Shown: positions 4,805-5,606 of the stretch, piece after piece
Layout: every line of letters starts with the position of its first letter
Numbering within the stretch: the stretch's first letter is position 1
DNA from: Desulfobacterales bacterium CG23_combo_of_CG06-09_8_20_14_all_51_8
GTDB taxonomy: Bacteria; Desulfobacterota; Desulfobacteria; Desulfobacterales; Desulfosalsimonadaceae
Direction of reading: 5' to 3'
Assembly: GCA_002772195.1 (NCBI GenBank)
Contig: PCSG01000345.1
Span: forward strand, 1-5,606
Length of the DNA: 5,606 nucleotides
The notes under the pieces: model-generated
The model's input: only the letters and a program-made list of their open reading frames with translations
Databases searched by the model: none
Told to the model about the DNA's origin: nothing
Position numbers and translations under genes: made by a program

Positions 4805-5479
4805 TTACATCAATTCAAACATGATCGTAATGGTCATTTTGAGCGGCCCGTTAAACAGATGGGTCGGAGGTCGGGGAAACGGGGCCGCGTCCTTGACGGC
4901 AATCAGGGCCGCCCGGTCCAGATCCGGCTGCCGAGATGATTTCACCACCGCCGCGTCATAAACGCTTCCGTCCGGCCCAATTGAAAATCCAACTTCCACC
5001 CGGCCCTCGATCTGCCGCTTGCGGGCCGCTTCCGGATATTTCTTGCGGCTTTCGATTTTCATACGCACCATGTCAAAATAATCGGCCCTAGACATGTAAC
5101 CCTCGGCCTGACTCGGCTGCCACCTGGCCATGTCACCGGCCAGCACCGGGATTTCCGGAACGCCGATCTGCTCGGTCAGGGGATTTGCCGACGGCGTGTC
5201 CACCCGGTCCATCCGGATTTTCGGGACATGGGGGTTTGCGATCTGGATTTGTTTGACATCTTTTATTTCCGGGGTTTTGTTCCGCAGCCGGGGACGGGGG
5301 ATATCCCGTTCCCGCGAATTCGAAAAATCCCTGACGGTCAGCTCAATAAACGTCTGGGCTCTGGAACGATAAATCCCGGCGATATGCATAAAAATGACGC
5401 AGTGGATCAAAAAAGACACTGCCACCATCCCCCACAAGAGGCGGTTGGGCTTTTTTTTATGTTCAGACGCGGATTTCAC
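4805..5479 (-). CDS. tonB: Energy transducer TonB
   Basis: This 224-residue inner-membrane-anchored periplasmic protein has a basic N-terminus (HKKKPNR) and one membrane helix at about 13-34. A proline-containing periplasmic linker runs to about 140. A TonB C-terminal domain follows at about 145-224, with YPEAARKRQIEGRVEVGFSI and GPDGSVYDAAVVKSSRQPDLDRAALIAVKDAAPFPRPP. With ExbB and ExbD it couples the proton gradient to outer-membrane receptors. The linker is less Pro/Lys-repetitive than in enteric TonB, as is common outside gammaproteobacteria. The chosen GTG start at 5479 lies seven bases after the exbD stop, with AAGGGA upstream inside exbD. Translational coupling to exbD is likely. Confidence 0.9.
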   Translation of the reverse strand: MKSASEHKKKPNRLLWGMVAVSFLIHCVIFMHIAGIYRSRAQTFIELTVRDFSNSRERDIPRPRLRNKTPEIKDVKQIQIANPHVPKIRMDRVDTPSANPLTEQIGVPEIPVLAGDMARWQPSQAEGYMSRADYFDMVRMKIESRKKYPEAARKRQIEGRVEVGFSIGPDGSVYDAAVVKSSRQPDLDRAALIAVKDAAPFPRPPTHLFNGPLKMTITIMFELM

Positions 5480-5486
5480 GGATTCA

Positions 5487-5606
5487 CTATAATCCCTTCT
5501 CGGTTGCCAGACACAACCGCCCTGCCCCGGCAGCCTTGACGATATCCATGACCTTGACCGCCTTGTTTAAAATCACATCCCGGTCCGCCTTGATCACCAC
5601 CAGCCG
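5487..5606 (-). CDS. exbD: Biopolymer transport protein ExbD, C-terminal end (partial)
   Basis: The frame enters from the right edge and gives 39 residues, RLVVIKADRDVILNKAVKVM followed by DIVKAAGAGRLCLATEKGL, ending at TAG 5489-5487. The VIKADRDV...VMDIVKAAGAxRLxLATE pattern is the periplasmic C-terminal domain of ExbD/TolR. The conserved membrane aspartate lies outside the window. Given the adjacent tonB, ExbD is preferred over TolR. The rest of the operon, probably exbB, should lie further right. Confidence 0.88.
   Translation of the reverse strand, partial: RLVVIKADRDVILNKAVKVMDIVKAAGAGRLCLATEKGL

Noticed and set aside
1..5606. CRISPR arrays, tRNA, rRNA or riboswitch structures
   Set aside because: No regularly spaced short repeats, cloverleaf or conserved RNA motif could be found by eye on either strand.

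Overview
The window looks like accessory chromosomal DNA from a Gram-negative bacterium. A TonB/ExbD pair implies an outer membrane. The IS91-type transposase remnants, the mntA-hepT pair and the mixed base composition would fit a Desulfobacterota (deltaproteobacterial) genome, but that placement is an inference from family resemblance only. Base composition changes sharply: about 1-640 is very AT-rich, while most of 1100-5606 is near balanced or GC-leaning.

Left block (1-1079, minus strand). An orphan Rhs C-terminal cassette lies here: a short piece of the Rhs core (YYEPGTGRYLRTDPIGL ... DPVGLTDPKGL) followed by a 67-residue tail. The tail has two identical four-cysteine blocks, CX3CX3CX3C, separated by ten residues. 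A four-helix membrane protein gene follows on the same strand, in the position of an immunity gene. The upstream body of the rhs gene is missing; an in-frame stop directly precedes the fragment.

Next (1109-1730, minus strand) is a complete MntA-HepT toxin-antitoxin pair with overlapping reading frames and all diagnostic motifs. From 1774 to 2161 there is an internally deleted IS91-family transposon remnant: the N-terminal zinc-binding part of the transposase, carrying a palindromic in-frame insertion, joined to a terminal sequence. A diverged second copy of the terminal sequence lies at 3991-4073, in the same orientation and preceded by a transposase C-terminal fragment. Between the two ends sit a divergent gene pair: an uncharacterised 139-residue cysteine-containing protein (minus) and a GlxA-type AraC-family regulator (plus). 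They share a 134-bp intergenic region with a perfect 19-bp palindrome.

Right block (4151-5606, minus strand) is a probable co-directional unit: the 3' end of exbD, tonB (GTG start, 7 nt after exbD), then trmO/tsaA, a tRNA t6A37 methyltransferase. The transposase C-terminal fragment overlaps the end of trmO in another frame, so the transposon remnant abuts and slightly rewrites that gene's 3' end.

The most interesting part is the Rhs cassette. The symmetric cysteine ladder suggests a small disulfide-stapled helical hairpin as the toxin tip, paired with a membrane-embedded immunity candidate. No RNA genes or CRISPR arrays were seen.
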